Positions 15,568-25,067 of a stretch of 64,000 bases of DNA are shown piece after piece. The stretch lies in assembly GCF_946886105.1 (NCBI RefSeq), contig NZ_CAMPHV010000026.1, positions 1-64,000 on the forward strand. Direction: 5' to 3'. A program made the translations under genes and the position numbers. This DNA comes from an uncultured Pseudomonas sp. (GTDB lineage Bacteria > Pseudomonadota > Gammaproteobacteria > Pseudomonadales > Pseudomonadaceae). The first letter of the stretch is position 1; every line of letters starts with the position of its first letter. Under the pieces are notes generated by a model. It saw only the letters and a program-made list of their open reading frames with translations, was not told the DNA's origin and made no database searches.

Positions 15568-18051
15568 TTACACCGGCTCGGCCACATCCTCGTTTCTATC
15601 CATCGCCACCTGGCGGATCGACAGACGGATCTCCGCTGGCAATACCCGCTTGGCCGCGCCTTCGGCCAGCTCGTTGAGCAATGGGTGGTGGCTGAGTTTG
15701 CCGGCCGTATCCTGGCGCAGCACGCCCTGGTCGAGCAGGCTCTGGATAAAGTGGCGGAACAGGCTCTTGTCGAAGAATTCCGGGGCGTTGAGGCCATGCA
15801 GGATCGACAGGCGCTGGGCCATCACGGTGCACAGGTCTTCCAACTCTTCGGCGCTGATCGCGTGTTGCCCGGCGTTGAGCAGCAAGGCGGTGGCCATGTA
15901 GAAACGCTGCAGGGTCTGCACGATGGCGCGGGCCAGCAGGGTCAACAGGACGAATTCGCGCGAGCTGGGCGCCGGGCGCACATAGACATCGCCCTCGATC
16001 TTCAGGAGGCCCTGTTCGACGAACGCCGCCAGCCATTGGTCGATCACGTCGTCGAGCTGGTCCAGATCCCAGCGGATGAACAGCTCGGATTGCAGATAGG
16101 GGTAGAGCGCGCGGGTGAAGCGCAGGATCTGTTCGCGGCTCATCCGCGCGCTGCTCTGGAAGAAGCTCGCCAGCAGCGCCGGCAGGGCGAAGATATGCAG
16201 CACGTTGTTGCGGTAGTAAGTCATCAGAACGGCGTTCTGCTCGTCCAGATAGAGAATCTTGCCGAGGGCGTCGCTCTGCTCGGCGAGCAGCTCCATGCGT
16301 TGTACATACTCGATCAGCGCCTGGCCGTTGCCCTCCGGCAAGGTGGTGTGGGGCGAGTAGGGCACGCTGCGCAGCAAGGCCAGGTACAGGTCGAGCACCC
16401 GTGCCAGGGCGCGCTCGTCGAGCGCCAGCTTGCTGGTGGAGAGCAGCGCCAACGCCACCAGGTTGACCGGGTTGATCGCCGCCGCTTCGTTCAGATGCCG
16501 CGCGACCCGGGTACCCAGACGGTTGGTCGCGCTGTTCAGCCAATCCGGGCGGAACTGGTTGCGGTAATCCTGGCTGCGCCAATCCGGCTGCTCGCTGTCG
16601 AGGAATTCGGCCAGCTTGATCGGCTCGCCAAAGTTCACCCAGACATGGCCGAAGCGCTGCTTGAGCGCACCGATGACCTTGAAGATGTCGAAGATCGACT
16701 CCTTCTTCTTGCTCGCGCCGCGCAGTTCGCCGAGGTAGGTACGGCCTTCGAGCACCCGTTCGTAGCCGATATACACCGGCACGAACACCACCGGCAGGCG
16801 GTTGCTGCGCAGGAAGCTGCGCATTGTGATCGCCAGCATGCCGGTCTTCGGCTGCAACATGCGCCCGGTGCGCGAGCGTCCGCCTTCGACGAAATACTCG
16901 ACCGGGAAGCCCTTGCTGAACAGGGTGTGCAGGTATTCGTTGAACACCGCGGTGTACAGCGGGTTGCCCTTGAAGGTGCGGCGCATAAAGAAGGCGCCGC
17001 CACGCCGCAGCAGGCCGCCGATCACCGGCATATTGAGGTTGATCCCGGCGGCGATATGCGGCGGGGTCAGGCCGTTGCGGAACAGCAGGTAGGACAGCAG
17101 CAGGTAGTCGATATGGCTGCGATGACAGGGCACGTAGATCACTTCGTGGCCCTGGGCGACGTCCTGCACGCCCTCGATATGGTTGACCTTGATGCCGTCG
17201 TAGATCTTGTTCCAGAACCAGCTCAGCACTAGTTCGAGGAAGCGGATCGCGGTGTAGGCATAGTCCGAGGCGATCTCGTTGCCGTAGCGCAACGCCTGGC
17301 TTTCGGCTTTCTCCAGGGTGATGTTTTCGCGCTCGGCCTCGTCGAGGATCGCCTGACGCACCTGCGGGCCGTGCACCAGACCCTTGACCAGGTTGCGCCG
17401 GTGCGACACGTCCGGGCCGATGACCGCGGCCTTCTGGTTGCGAAAATGCACGCGCAGCATGCGGTGAACCATGCGCAGGGTGCGCTCGTGGCCCTTGTCC
17501 TGCTCGACCAGTTCGCGCATATGGATCGGCGTGGAGAATTGCACGCGGGTCTTACGACCCAGAATCAGGATGCTGACCAGGCGACGCAGACGCCCGGTGA
17601 CCGCCCAACTGTCGGCGAACAGCAGCTTCCAGGGGCTGGTTTCGCGATCCGGCGACTGGCCCCAGAACACGCTGACCGGAATGATTTGCGCATCGTCGAC
17701 CGCATGCTGGCTGAGCGCGCTGACCAGCCGTTGCAGCGTCGGCGAAATCCCACGTTTGTCCTGGCGGCCGAGCCAGTCCGGCTCCGGCGTCAGGTAGAAG
17801 AACGCTGCGGGTTCCAGCAGATCGCCCACTGCCACCGGCAGCACCGGGCGCGGCAGCCCGGCCTTGCGGCACTCGGTATCGACCACCGCCAGATCGCTCA
17901 ACGACGGCTGCTGCAGCACGTAGAACACCGGCTTGCTGCGGTCGAGCTTGAGGGTGAAGGCCGATTGGTTGATGGTTTCCGAGCGCACCCAGAGATACAG
18001 CAGGCGGTGCAGGGTACCGAATACGAGGCGGCGCAATGGGGATCGGGTCAT
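15568..18051 (-). CDS. plsB: Glycerol-3-phosphate 1-O-acyltransferase PlsB
   Basis: An 827-residue inner-membrane-associated enzyme that transfers an acyl group from acyl-ACP or acyl-CoA to position 1 of sn-glycerol 3-phosphate, the first step of phospholipid synthesis. The acyltransferase motifs are present: [18 protein letters not shown] (the HX4D near residues 309-314), then [22 protein letters not shown] and the [10 protein letters not shown] stretch. Length fits the family (about 800-830). It is transcribed away from the ABC transporter operon. A perfect 14-bp palindrome followed by T5 lies just upstream of the start (18074-18087). Confidence 0.95.
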   Translation of the reverse strand: MTRSPLRRLVFGTLHRLLYLWVRSETINQSAFTLKLDRSKPVFYVLQQPSLSDLAVVDTECRKAGLPRPVLPVAVGDLLEPAAFFYLTPEPDWLGRQDKRGISPTLQRLVSALSQHAVDDAQIIPVSVFWGQSPDRETSPWKLLFADSWAVTGRLRRLVSILILGRKTRVQFSTPIHMRELVEQDKGHERTLRMVHRMLRVHFRNQKAAVIGPDVSHRRNLVKGLVHGPQVRQAILDEAERENITLEKAESQALRYGNEIASDYAYTAIRFLELVLSWFWNKIYDGIKVNHIEGVQDVAQGHEVIYVPCHRSHIDYLLLSYLLFRNGLTPPHIAAGINLNMPVIGGLLRRGGAFFMRRTFKGNPLYTAVFNEYLHTLFSKGFPVEYFVEGGRSRTGRMLQPKTGMLAITMRSFLRSNRLPVVFVPVYIGYERVLEGRTYLGELRGASKKKESIFDIFKVIGALKQRFGHVWVNFGEPIKLAEFLDSEQPDWRSQDYRNQFRPDWLNSATNRLGTRVARHLNEAAAINPVNLVALALLSTSKLALDERALARVLDLYLALLRSVPYSPHTTLPEGNGQALIEYVQRMELLAEQSDALGKILYLDEQNAVLMTYYRNNVLHIFALPALLASFFQSSARMSREQILRFTRALYPYLQSELFIRWDLDQLDDVIDQWLAAFVEQGLLKIEGDVYVRPAPSSREFVLLTLLARAIVQTLQRFYMATALLLNAGQHAISAEELEDLCTVMAQRLSILHGLNAPEFFDKSLFRHFIQSLLDQGVLRQDTAGKLSHHPLLNELAEGAAKRVLPAEIRLSIRQVAMDRNEDVAEPV

Positions 18052-18073
18052 ACGAATCTGCGGGCTTGAAAAA

Positions 18074-18087
18074 CGAGCAATTGCTCG
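18074..18087. promoter_or_regulatory. Palindrome with T-run upstream of plsB
   Basis: CGAGCAATTGCTCG is a perfect 14-bp palindrome ending 23 nt before the plsB ATG. Read toward plsB it is followed by five T residues, so it could be an operator or a weak attenuator hairpin. Confidence 0.35.
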
Positions 18088-18201
18088 GGGCGGCTAGTGT
18101 GACGGATCGGCCGCCCGCGGGCAAAATCTTGTAACGGCCTGATTCGTCGCCCGCGACCACTATCGTACTTACGCTGGTCATATGACCCGCGGGTTCTTGG
18201 C

Positions 18202-18231
18202 TTGCACTGGCCGCCCGCAACTCCTTATAGT
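18202..18231 (+). promoter_or_regulatory. Candidate promoter of the Gld-like ABC operon
   Basis: TTGCAC at 18202-18207 and TATAGT at 18226-18231 are spaced by 18 bp and lie 75 bp before the ATG of the ATPase gene. This fits a sigma-70 promoter. Confidence 0.45.
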
Positions 18232-18305
18232 CCGCCAGCACTTTAGAGCCCGGCTTGCGCCTGCATGGGTGCAAGCAGGGCCTGTTACCGCAATGGTGAG
18301 AGGCC

Positions 18306-19229
18306 ATGATCGAAATAAACAACCTGACCAAGCGATTCGCGCAGCACACAGTCGTGGACGACCTGTCGTTCAGCGTCCAACCCGGCGAAGTGCTGGGCTT
18401 TCTCGGCCCGAACGGTGCCGGCAAATCCACCACCATGAAAATGCTGACCGGCTTTCTCGCGCCGACTTCCGGCAGCGCACGCATTCTCGGTTTCGATATC
18501 CAGCGCCAGACGCTCAAGGCCCAGCGGCAGATCGGTTACCTGCCCGAAGGCGCGCCTTGCTATGGCGACATGACGGTGCGCAGCTTCCTCGAATTCATCG
18601 CCGAGGTGCGCGGCTTCAAGGGCGCCGAGAAGCGCGAGCGGGTGGCCAAGGCGGTGGCCCAGGTCGAGCTGGACAAGGTGCTCGAACAATCCATCGAAAC
18701 GCTGTCGAAAGGCTTCGAACGCCGTGTCGGTCTGGCCCAGGCGATTCTCCACGACCCCAAGGTGCTGATCCTCGACGAGCCCACCGACGGCCTCGATCCG
18801 AACCAGAAGCACCAGGTGCGCAAGCTGATCCAGGGCCTGGCCTACGACAAGATCGTGATCATCTCCACCCACATTCTTGAAGAGGTTTCCGCGGTCTGCA
18901 CCCGCGCGGTGGTGATCGCCGGCGGCAAACTGCTCGCCGATGGCACGCCGCTGGAACTGGAAAGCCGCTCGCGTTACCACCAGGCGGTGACCCTGGTCGC
19001 CGAAGAGCCGTTGGATCACGCGGCGCTGGCCGCCCTGCCGGGTGTGCTCGGGGTCGAAGAGAACAGCCTGGAACACAGCCTGAGCGTGCTGGCCAAGCCG
19101 GGCGAGGTGATTTTCCCCCAGGTCAACGGGCTGATCGCCGAGCGCGGTTGGAAGGTCAAGGAATTGAACGTCGAACGCGGTCGGCTGGATGAAGTGTTCC
19201 GCAGCCTGACCCGTGGGGAGGTGCTATGA
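18306..19229 (+). CDS. ABC transporter ATP-binding protein, GldA-like
   Basis: A 307-residue ATPase of the ABC-2 type. It shows Walker A GPNGAGKST (about residues 37-45), a signature segment where the usual LSGG is LSKGFERRVGLAQA, Walker B VLILDEPTDGLDP and the switch His in STHILEEV. After the ATPase core there is an extra C-terminal domain of about 85 residues, common in this subgroup. It is the first gene of a three-gene operon that resembles gldA-gldF-gldG of Bacteroidetes and its proteobacterial relatives. The downstream gene overlaps its end by 4 nt. Substrate unknown. Confidence 0.88.
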   Translation: MIEINNLTKRFAQHTVVDDLSFSVQPGEVLGFLGPNGAGKSTTMKMLTGFLAPTSGSARILGFDIQRQTLKAQRQIGYLPEGAPCYGDMTVRSFLEFIAEVRGFKGAEKRERVAKAVAQVELDKVLEQSIETLSKGFERRVGLAQAILHDPKVLILDEPTDGLDPNQKHQVRKLIQGLAYDKIVIISTHILEEVSAVCTRAVVIAGGKLLADGTPLELESRSRYHQAVTLVAEEPLDHAALAALPGVLGVEENSLEHSLSVLAKPGEVIFPQVNGLIAERGWKVKELNVERGRLDEVFRSLTRGEVL

Positions 19230-19960
19230 GCCGCTTATCGGTGATTTTCAAACGCGAGCTGGCGAGCTACTTCGCCACGCCGCTGGCCTATGTGTTTATC
19301 GTGATTTTCCTGGTGCTGTCCGGGGTCTTCACCTTCTACCTGGGCGGTTTCTTCGAGAGCGGCCAGGCCAACTTGGCGCCGTTTTTCAACTTTCACCCCT
19401 GGTTGTATCTGTTCCTGGTGCCGGCGATCGCCATGCGCCTGTGGGCCGAGGAGCGCAAGTCCGGCACCATCGAATTGCTGATGACCCTGCCGATCACCCG
19501 TTTCGATGCGGTCACCGGCAAGTTCCTCGCCGCCTGGGCGTTCGCCGGCCTGGCGCTGTTGCTGACCTTTCCGATGATCGTCACCGTCAACTACCTGGGC
19601 GAGCCGGATAACGGCGCCATCGTCACCGGTTATATCGGCAGCTGGCTGCTGGCTGGGGCCTATCTGGCGATCGGTTCGTGCATGTCGGCTCTGGCGAAGA
19701 ACCAGGTGATCGCCTTTATCCTCGCGGTCAGCGTGTGCTTCCTGTTTATCGTCAGCGGCTTCCCCATGGTGCTCGACGGATTCAGCGGCTGGGCGCCGCA
19801 ATGGTTGGTCGATGCCGTGGCCTCGCTGAGCTTTTTGACCCGCTTCGAGGCGATCAGCAAGGGCGTGATCGATTTGCGCGACCTGCTGTATTTCATCACC
19901 CTGATCGCCGCCTGGTTGGCCGCGACCGCGGTGGTCATCGATCTGAAGAAAGCCGACTGA
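19226..19960 (+). CDS. ABC-2 type permease, GldF-like
   Basis: A 244-residue integral membrane protein with six predicted helices. It has an N-terminal cytoplasmic KRELASYFATPLAYVFI opening typical of the ABC-2 permease family and the conserved RLWAEERKSGTIELLMTLPI segment in the first loop. It forms the membrane channel driven by the ATPase encoded just before it, with overlapping ATGA start/stop. Its partner is the GldG-like protein 8 nt downstream. What it moves is not known in proteobacteria; in Flavobacterium the homologous set is linked to gliding. Confidence 0.87.
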   Translation: MSRLSVIFKRELASYFATPLAYVFIVIFLVLSGVFTFYLGGFFESGQANLAPFFNFHPWLYLFLVPAIAMRLWAEERKSGTIELLMTLPITRFDAVTGKFLAAWAFAGLALLLTFPMIVTVNYLGEPDNGAIVTGYIGSWLLAGAYLAIGSCMSALAKNQVIAFILAVSVCFLFIVSGFPMVLDGFSGWAPQWLVDAVASLSFLTRFEAISKGVIDLRDLLYFITLIAAWLAATAVVIDLKKAD

Positions 19961-19968
19961 GGACGCCC

Positions 19969-21804
19969 ATGAAAAAGCTGATGGTTTCCAGCGCCGGGCT
20001 CGTACTGATCGCCCTGGCGTTTCTCGCCTTCAACCTGTTCTCCAGCCTGAGCCTGAGTGGCGCGCGGCTGGACCTGACCGAACAGAAGCTCTACACCATC
20101 TCCGAAGGCACCGAGCAGATTCTCGCCAGCCTTGAGGAGCCGGTGGAGCTTAACTTCTTCTACTCCGACACCCTCGCCAAGGACCTGCCGGCGCTGCGCA
20201 ACTACGCCAGGCGCGTCGAGGAAATGCTCGAGGCTTATCAGCGCGAGGCTGGCGACAAACTCAAGCTGAAGATCATCGACCCCGAGCCGTTTTCCGAGGA
20301 AGAAGACAAAGCCGCCGAGTTCGGCTTGCAGGGCGTTCCCTTGCAGCAGGGCGGCGATTCGATCTATTTCGGCCTGGCCGGCAAGAACGCCGCGGGCGAC
20401 GTGCAGGTGATCCCGTTCTTCGCCCTGGATCAGGAGGAGTTCCTCGAATACGAACTCAGCCGTTTGGTGCAGAACCTGGCCAAACCGCAGCGCCCGGTGG
20501 TCGGGGTGTTGTCCGGGCTGCAGATCAATGGTGGCTTCGACATGGCCGCGCGCCAGCCGACGCCGCCGTGGATGCTGATCGAGGAAGTGCGCCAGCTGTT
20601 CCAGATCGAAAGCCTGAAAAGCGACGTCGATCTGATCCCCGAAAACGTCTCGGTGCTGCTGCTGATCCATCCCAAGCAGTTGCCGCAGCAGACGCTCTAC
20701 GCCATCGACCAGTTCGTTCTGCGTGGCGGCAAGTTGCTGGCTTTCGTCGACCCGTTCAGCGAAGCCGACAACCAGGCCGATATGCCGGGTGAGCCGGTAA
20801 TCGACAAATCCTCCAACCTCGAGCCGCTGTTCAAGGCCTGGGGCCTGCGCATGCTGCCGGACCAGGTACTCGGCGACGGTTCCTACGCCATGGCGGTGAG
20901 CATGGGCCAGGGTCAGCGCGCGGTGCGTCATGCCGCCTGGTTGAGCTTGCCGAAGCAGGCGCTGGACCAGGACGACATCAGCACCGCCGCGCTGGAGACC
21001 TTGACCGTGGCCACTGCCGGTATCCTCGAACCGCTGGAAGGGGCGAAAACCCAGTTCGTGCCGCTGGTCCAGAGTTCGCAGTACGCCATGCCCTTCGATG
21101 TGAAGCGCTTCGGCATGCTGAGCAACCCGGAAGAGTTGATCCGCGAACTGGAGCCGACCGGCGAGCGCTACACCCTAGCCGCGCGGGTCAGCGGGCCGGC
21201 GCAGTCGGCCTACCCGGAAGGCATCGAGGGGCAGAAGGACGGCCTCAAACAAGCCGACACCATCAATGTGATCGTGGTCGCCGACACCGATATGCTCACC
21301 GACCGCATGTGGGTGCAGGTGCAGGACTTCTTCGGCCAACGCATCCCGCAGCCTTGGGCGGACAACGCCGGCTTCGCGATCAACGCCCTGGACAACCTGG
21401 CCGGCTCGGAAGCCTTGATCAGCGTGCGTTCGCGCGGGCGCTTCAGCCGTCCATTCGAGGTGGTCGAGGACATTCAGCGCGAGGCCGAAGCGCGTTTCCG
21501 CGAGAAGGAGCAGGCCCTGCAAGCGCGCCTGGCTGACACCGAGCAGAAGCTCGCCGCCCTGCAGCGCAGCGACGACCCGGAAAAGGCCCTCGAACTGACC
21601 CCCGAACAGCAAGCCGCAGTGCAGCAGTTCGTGCAGCAGAAGCTGCAGATCCGCAAGGAACTGCGCGATGTGCGTTACCAACTGAACGCCGATATCGAGG
21701 CCCTGGGCCGTACCCTGAAGGTTCTCAATATCGCTCTGGTGCCGGTGCTCCTGACCCTCGGGGTATTGGCCTTGTGGCTATGGCGCCGGCGTAAGCACGG
21801 TTGA
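19969..21804 (+). CDS. GldG-like auxiliary ABC transporter protein
   Basis: A 611-residue protein with an N-terminal TM helix (about 5-25), a long extracytoplasmic region related to GldG/DUF7088 and IFT52-like domains (SLSLSGARLDLTEQKLYTIS near the start), a coiled-coil-prone segment (about 500-575, EAEARFREKEQALQARL) and a C-terminal TM helix with a WRRRKHG tail. It probably works in the periplasm with the two upstream ABC components. The ATG at 19969 follows GAGGA and gives the standard KKLMVSSAGL membrane anchor. The operon ends here; relatives in other pseudomonads, as I recall, carry a further DUF4340 gene that is missing. Confidence 0.83.
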   Translation: MKKLMVSSAGLVLIALAFLAFNLFSSLSLSGARLDLTEQKLYTISEGTEQILASLEEPVELNFFYSDTLAKDLPALRNYARRVEEMLEAYQREAGDKLKLKIIDPEPFSEEEDKAAEFGLQGVPLQQGGDSIYFGLAGKNAAGDVQVIPFFALDQEEFLEYELSRLVQNLAKPQRPVVGVLSGLQINGGFDMAARQPTPPWMLIEEVRQLFQIESLKSDVDLIPENVSVLLLIHPKQLPQQTLYAIDQFVLRGGKLLAFVDPFSEADNQADMPGEPVIDKSSNLEPLFKAWGLRMLPDQVLGDGSYAMAVSMGQGQRAVRHAAWLSLPKQALDQDDISTAALETLTVATAGILEPLEGAKTQFVPLVQSSQYAMPFDVKRFGMLSNPEELIRELEPTGERYTLAARVSGPAQSAYPEGIEGQKDGLKQADTINVIVVADTDMLTDRMWVQVQDFFGQRIPQPWADNAGFAINALDNLAGSEALISVRSRGRFSRPFEVVEDIQREAEARFREKEQALQARLADTEQKLAALQRSDDPEKALELTPEQQAAVQQFVQQKLQIRKELRDVRYQLNADIEALGRTLKVLNIALVPVLLTLGVLALWLWRRRKHG

Positions 21805-21816
21805 GCGACTGTGCCT

Positions 21817-21938
21817 GTAGCCCAGATAAGCCTGGGCGCAATCCGGGAACGTTACCCCGGATTGCGCTGACGCTTATTCGGGTTACGGGAGCGGAGCACT
21901 GTGGTCGAGTAGGGTGGATGACGCTTTTCTCATCCACC
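21817..21938. repeat. REP island upstream of the cold-shock gene
   Basis: A paired REP at 21817-21888 (GTAGCCCAGATAAGCC...GCAATCCGGG then CCCCGGATTGCGC...GGGTTAC) is followed by a GTAGGGTGGATG/CATCCACC unit at 21909-21938. All are palindromic units of families seen elsewhere in the window. Confidence 0.7.
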
Positions 21939-21980
21939 GTCCAGCAATAAGGCGGGGCTGGCCAGGTAAAACTCTTGTTC

Positions 21981-21986
21981 TATACT
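21981..21986 (+). promoter_or_regulatory. Possible -10 of the cold-shock gene
   Basis: TATACT lies 68 bp upstream of the ATG. The matching -35 is weak (CTGGCC at 17 bp). The implied leader is about 60 nt, with TTTGGAGACA supplying the ribosome-binding site. Confidence 0.35.
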
Positions 21987-22053
21987 CGAAGCCCGTCGAG
22001 GCGTGGAACGTCTTTGCGTCACAATAAAAATCGCGAGTTTGGAGACAGTAGTA

Positions 22054-22263
22054 ATGGCTGATCGTGAGACTGGAACCGTCAAGTGGTTCAATGATTCCAA
22101 GGGCTATGGCTTTATCCAGCGTGAAAGCGGTGCCGATGTATTCGTGCACTTTCGCGCAATCCGCGGTGAAGGCCACCGTACCCTGGTCGAAGGGCAGAAG
22201 GTCGAATACAGCGTTACCCAAGGTCAGAAAGGCCTGCAGGCGGAAGACGTTTCCGCGCTTTGA
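22054..22263 (+). CDS. Cold-shock domain protein, CspA family
   Basis: A 69-residue single cold-shock domain, an OB-fold RNA chaperone that binds single-stranded nucleic acid. RNP1 is KGYGFIQ and RNP2 is VFVHFRAI; the opening [15 protein letters not shown] is typical. It starts at the ATG at 22054 after GGAGACAGTAGTA. It is a single-gene unit closed by a strong terminator and set between two REP islands. Whether it is cold-induced cannot be seen; many Pseudomonas csp genes are constitutive. Confidence 0.93.
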   Translation: MADRETGTVKWFNDSKGYGFIQRESGADVFVHFRAIRGEGHRTLVEGQKVEYSVTQGQKGLQAEDVSAL

Positions 22264-22284
22264 GCCCTGAACCGAGCAGCAAAG

Positions 22285-22311
22285 AGAAAGCCCGTCTATG
22301 ACGGGCTTTCT
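22285..22311 (+). terminator. Rho-independent terminator of the cold-shock gene
   Basis: A perfect 12-bp stem (22285-22296 with 22300-22311) has a 3-nt loop and is followed by TTGTTTGT. It lies 22 bp after the stop codon. Confidence 0.88.
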
Positions 22312-22352
22312 TGTTTGTCGGGTCTCGGTTCTGCTCCTGTGGGGTGACGATT

Positions 22353-22583
22353 ATCGCGGCCAAGGCCGCTCCTACAGGACAGCCGCGATCCCGTAGCCCG
22401 GATGCAATCCGGGGAAATCGAATGCCGACAAAATGCTCGCGGCGGGAACCCACGTACCCCGTAGGAGCGGCCTTGGCCGCGATTGATGGTGAGCGGAGCA
22501 CCGCCCGTAGCCCGTATAAGCCTAGGCGTAATCCGGGAGCTGTATCGGCCGTGCCTTCTTTCCCCGGATTGCATCCGGGCTAC
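22353..22583. repeat. REP island downstream of the cold-shock gene
   Basis: A 23-nt REP at 22353-22375 has its perfect inverted copy at 22461-22483. Between and after them lie a GTAGCCCGGATGCAATCCGGGG unit (22393-22414) and a paired unit at 22508-22583. The region 22312-22587 contains no gene. Confidence 0.72.
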
Positions 22584-22587
22584 GTTT

Positions 22588-22965
22588 TTAACCGGTGCGC
22601 CAGGTGATTTCTTCCACGCCATCGGCGCTGATGCGCATCCAACGGTCGGCTTGTTCGTCGCTTTCCTCTTCCTGCCAGCCGCCGGGGGCGCAGCGCACTT
22701 CGACGCCGAGCGCGGCGAAGGCGGCCTGGGCGCATGCGACGTCGTCGTCCCAGGGCGTGGCGTCGCTTTCCAGATAGAGGCTATGCCACTTGCCCACGGC
22801 CTTGGGCAGCCAGACCACCGGAATATCGCCAGCGCGGCATTTGAAGGTCTGGCCCTTCTGCTGCCAGGGCGTGCAGGGGCCTAGCGCTTCGCCGAGCCAG
22901 GTGGCGATGGCCACGTGGTCGGCATCCTTGAGGTAGATCTCGATATCCGGCTGGCGCATGGTCAT
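22588..22965 (-). CDS. Conserved hypothetical protein
   Basis: A 125-residue soluble protein, acidic, with many Trp residues (IATWLGEALG, CTPWQQKGQTFKCR, VVWLPKAVGKWHSLYLESD, GGWQEEESDEQADRW). No domain recognised and no signal peptide. In PAO1 a hypothetical gene of this kind sits between a cold-shock gene and rlmA (PA1160), which matches the neighbours here. The start could be 22965 or the ATG two codons later at 22959. A REP pair abuts its 3' end. Confidence 0.75.
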   Translation of the reverse strand: MTMRQPDIEIYLKDADHVAIATWLGEALGPCTPWQQKGQTFKCRAGDIPVVWLPKAVGKWHSLYLESDATPWDDDVACAQAAFAALGVEVRCAPGGWQEEESDEQADRWMRISADGVEEITWRTG

Positions 22966-22984
22966 TCTCTGTTGTCGGGACTTA

Positions 22985-23040
22985 AGAGGCCGTTTGAAAC
23001 GCGCGGCATAGTCGAGCGCGGTGGTTTTTCAACGGTCTGT
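22985..23040. repeat. Short copy of the GGCCGTTGAAAAAC palindrome
   Basis: Imperfect arms at 22985-23000 and 23025-23039 match the outer arms of the long element at 38589-38787. The right arm overlaps the last codons and stop of rlmA. Confidence 0.5.
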
Positions 23041-23838
23041 GCGTTCGATCCAATCGTAGCGTATGGCAACCGTCACCTCTAAGGGTTCGGCGATTACCGC
23101 GGCGCGCCGTTCGGCGCTGGCGCGCCAGCCGTGCGGGGTCATTGCCAGCAGATCGGCGCGGGCTTCGCTGCTGGTCAGCTGCAAGGGGAAGGTCAGGGTT
23201 TCGCTATGCGCCAGGCGCATGCCCTCGGGGATCAGTTCCAGGTGCTTCTGATCGTCGTAGTCGCGCACTTCGTCATACAGCTTCTGCCGCAGCTCCATCA
23301 GATGCACGCGGGTCGGGCCCATGCGCAGCAGGCCGCCGCCGGGGGCGAGTAGACGTTTGGCCTCCTGCCAATCGAGCGGGCTGAACACGCTGGCGAGCAA
23401 GTGGCAGCTGGCATCGGCCAGCGGTACCCGGGCCATGCTCGCGACCAGCCAGCTGAGTTGCGGGGCGCGCTTGCAAGCGCGTTTGATCGCCTCGCGGGAG
23501 ATGTCCAGGGCGTAGCCTTCGGCCTGCGGCAGGGCGTCGGCGATCTGTCCGGTGTAATAGCCTTCGCCGCAACCGATATCCAGCCAGCGTTGCGGCGTCC
23601 GTTCGGCGGCCAGTTCGGCCAGGCGCTTGGCCAGCGGCGCGTAGTGGCCGCCGTCGAGAAAGTGCCGGCGCGCCTCGACCATAGCGGCGTTGTCGCCCGG
23701 GTCGCGGCTGTTCTTGTGCTGCACCGGCAGCAGGTTCAGGTAACCCTGGCGCGCGCGGTCGAAACGATGCCCGGCGGGGCAGGCCACACCGTTATCGAGT
23801 GCGCTCAGCGCGCCTTGGCAGATGGGGCAGGTCAGCAT
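23029..23838 (-). CDS. rlmA: 23S rRNA (guanine(745)-N(1))-methyltransferase RlmA
   Basis: A 269-residue SAM-dependent methyltransferase that modifies G745 of 23S rRNA (or G748 in the RlmA(II) type). The N-terminal zinc site is visible as CPICQ with CPAGHRFD (Cys2 and Cys-x3-His), then the NLLPVQHKNSRDPGD stretch, the SAM motif WLDIGCGEGYYT and FSPLDWQEAKRLLAPGG. The start at 23838 shares one base with the dapE stop (TGATG), so it is translationally coupled to dapE. The last residues and the stop codon lie in a palindromic repeat arm. Confidence 0.92.
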   Translation of the reverse strand: MLTCPICQGALSALDNGVACPAGHRFDRARQGYLNLLPVQHKNSRDPGDNAAMVEARRHFLDGGHYAPLAKRLAELAAERTPQRWLDIGCGEGYYTGQIADALPQAEGYALDISREAIKRACKRAPQLSWLVASMARVPLADASCHLLASVFSPLDWQEAKRLLAPGGGLLRMGPTRVHLMELRQKLYDEVRDYDDQKHLELIPEGMRLAHSETLTFPLQLTSSEARADLLAMTPHGWRASAERRAAVIAEPLEVTVAIRYDWIERTDR

Positions 23839-24992
23839 CAGGCGAGAAGCTTCACGAGGGTCTGATAGTAAATCTCGGTCAGCACGTCCAGGTCGCTGGC
23901 CAACACCCGCTCGTTGATCTGGTGGATGGTCGCGTTGACCGGGCCGAGTTCGACGACCTGGGTGCCCATGGTGGCGATAAAGCGGCCGTCGGAGGTGCCG
24001 CCGCTGGTCGAGGGCTGGGTGTCGCGGCCGGTCACGGCCTTGATGCTGGCGGCCACGGCGTCGAGCAGCGCGCCCGGTTCGGTGAGGAACGGCAGGCCGG
24101 ACAGCGCCCATTCGATGTGATAGTCGAGGCCATGCTTGTCGAGAATCGCATTGACCCGCTGTTGCAGGCCCTCGACCGTGGATTCGGTGGAGAAGCGGAA
24201 GTTGAAGATCGCCTGCAACTCGCCCGGAATCACGTTGGTCGCGCCGGTGCCGGCATTCAGGTTGGAGACCTGGAAACTGGTCGGCGGGAAGAACGCGTTG
24301 CCATCGTCCCAGTGCTCGGCGGCCAGTTCGGCTAGCGCCGGGGCGGCCAGGTGGATCGGGTTCTTCGCCAGGTGCGGGTAGGCCACGTGGCCCTGCACGC
24401 CGCGCACCGTCAGCTTGGCGCCAAGGGAGCCGCGGCGGCCGTTCTTCACCACGTCACCGACCAGCGAAGTGCTCGACGGCTCTCCGACGATGCACCAATC
24501 CAGGCGCTCGCCGCGTGCGGCCAGGCGTTCGACCACGGCCTTGGTGCCGTACTGGGCCGGGCCTTCTTCGTCGCTGGTGATCAGGAAGGCGATGCGGCCT
24601 TTATGTTGCGGGTGGTCGCCGACGAAGCGCTCGACCGCGATGATCATCGACGCCAGGCTGCCTTTCATGTCCGCCGCGCCGCGCCCGCAGAGCATGCCCT
24701 GTTCGTCGATCAGCGCATCGAACGGTTGGTGCTGCCAGGCCTGTAACGGACCGGTCGGCACCACGTCGGTGTGGCCGGCGAAGCACAGCACCGGACCATT
24801 CTGGGTGCCGCGGCTGGCCCAGAAATTCTCCACTTCCTCGATACGCATGGGTTCGATATCGAAGCCGACCGCGGCCAGGCGGCGCATCATCAATTCCTGG
24901 CAACCCTCGTCGACCGGAGTGACGGAGGGGCGGCGAATCAGGTCGCAGGCGAGCTCCAGGGTGGGCGTCAGGGTAGGCGAGGGGACGGTCAT
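23838..24992 (-). CDS. dapE: Succinyl-diaminopimelate desuccinylase DapE
   Basis: A 384-residue dinuclear zinc M20 hydrolase that converts N-succinyl-LL-diaminopimelate to LL-diaminopimelate and succinate in the lysine and peptidoglycan pathway. Metal and catalytic segments are intact: [29 protein letters not shown] (catalytic Glu-Glu) and the C-terminal [10 protein letters not shown] and PVNATIHQ. The dimerisation domain lies at about residues 180-295. Length fits the family (375-385). It is first in a dapE-rlmA operon. The other succinylase-branch genes dapD and dapC lie 8-11 kb away in this window. Confidence 0.95.
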   Translation of the reverse strand: MTVPSPTLTPTLELACDLIRRPSVTPVDEGCQELMMRRLAAVGFDIEPMRIEEVENFWASRGTQNGPVLCFAGHTDVVPTGPLQAWQHQPFDALIDEQGMLCGRGAADMKGSLASMIIAVERFVGDHPQHKGRIAFLITSDEEGPAQYGTKAVVERLAARGERLDWCIVGEPSSTSLVGDVVKNGRRGSLGAKLTVRGVQGHVAYPHLAKNPIHLAAPALAELAAEHWDDGNAFFPPTSFQVSNLNAGTGATNVIPGELQAIFNFRFSTESTVEGLQQRVNAILDKHGLDYHIEWALSGLPFLTEPGALLDAVAASIKAVTGRDTQPSTSGGTSDGRFIATMGTQVVELGPVNATIHQINERVLASDLDVLTEIYYQTLVKLLA

Positions 24993-25067
24993 TGCGGCTC
25001 CAAAGCGGCATCAAGCGGAAAGGCCGCTATCTTAAAGCAAAACGGCGGCCCTTGGCCGCCGTGTCGC

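Noticed and set aside
19678..19968. 97-codon N-terminal extension of the GldG-like protein
   Set aside because: It overlaps the permease gene in another frame and lacks the membrane anchor that begins at 19969.
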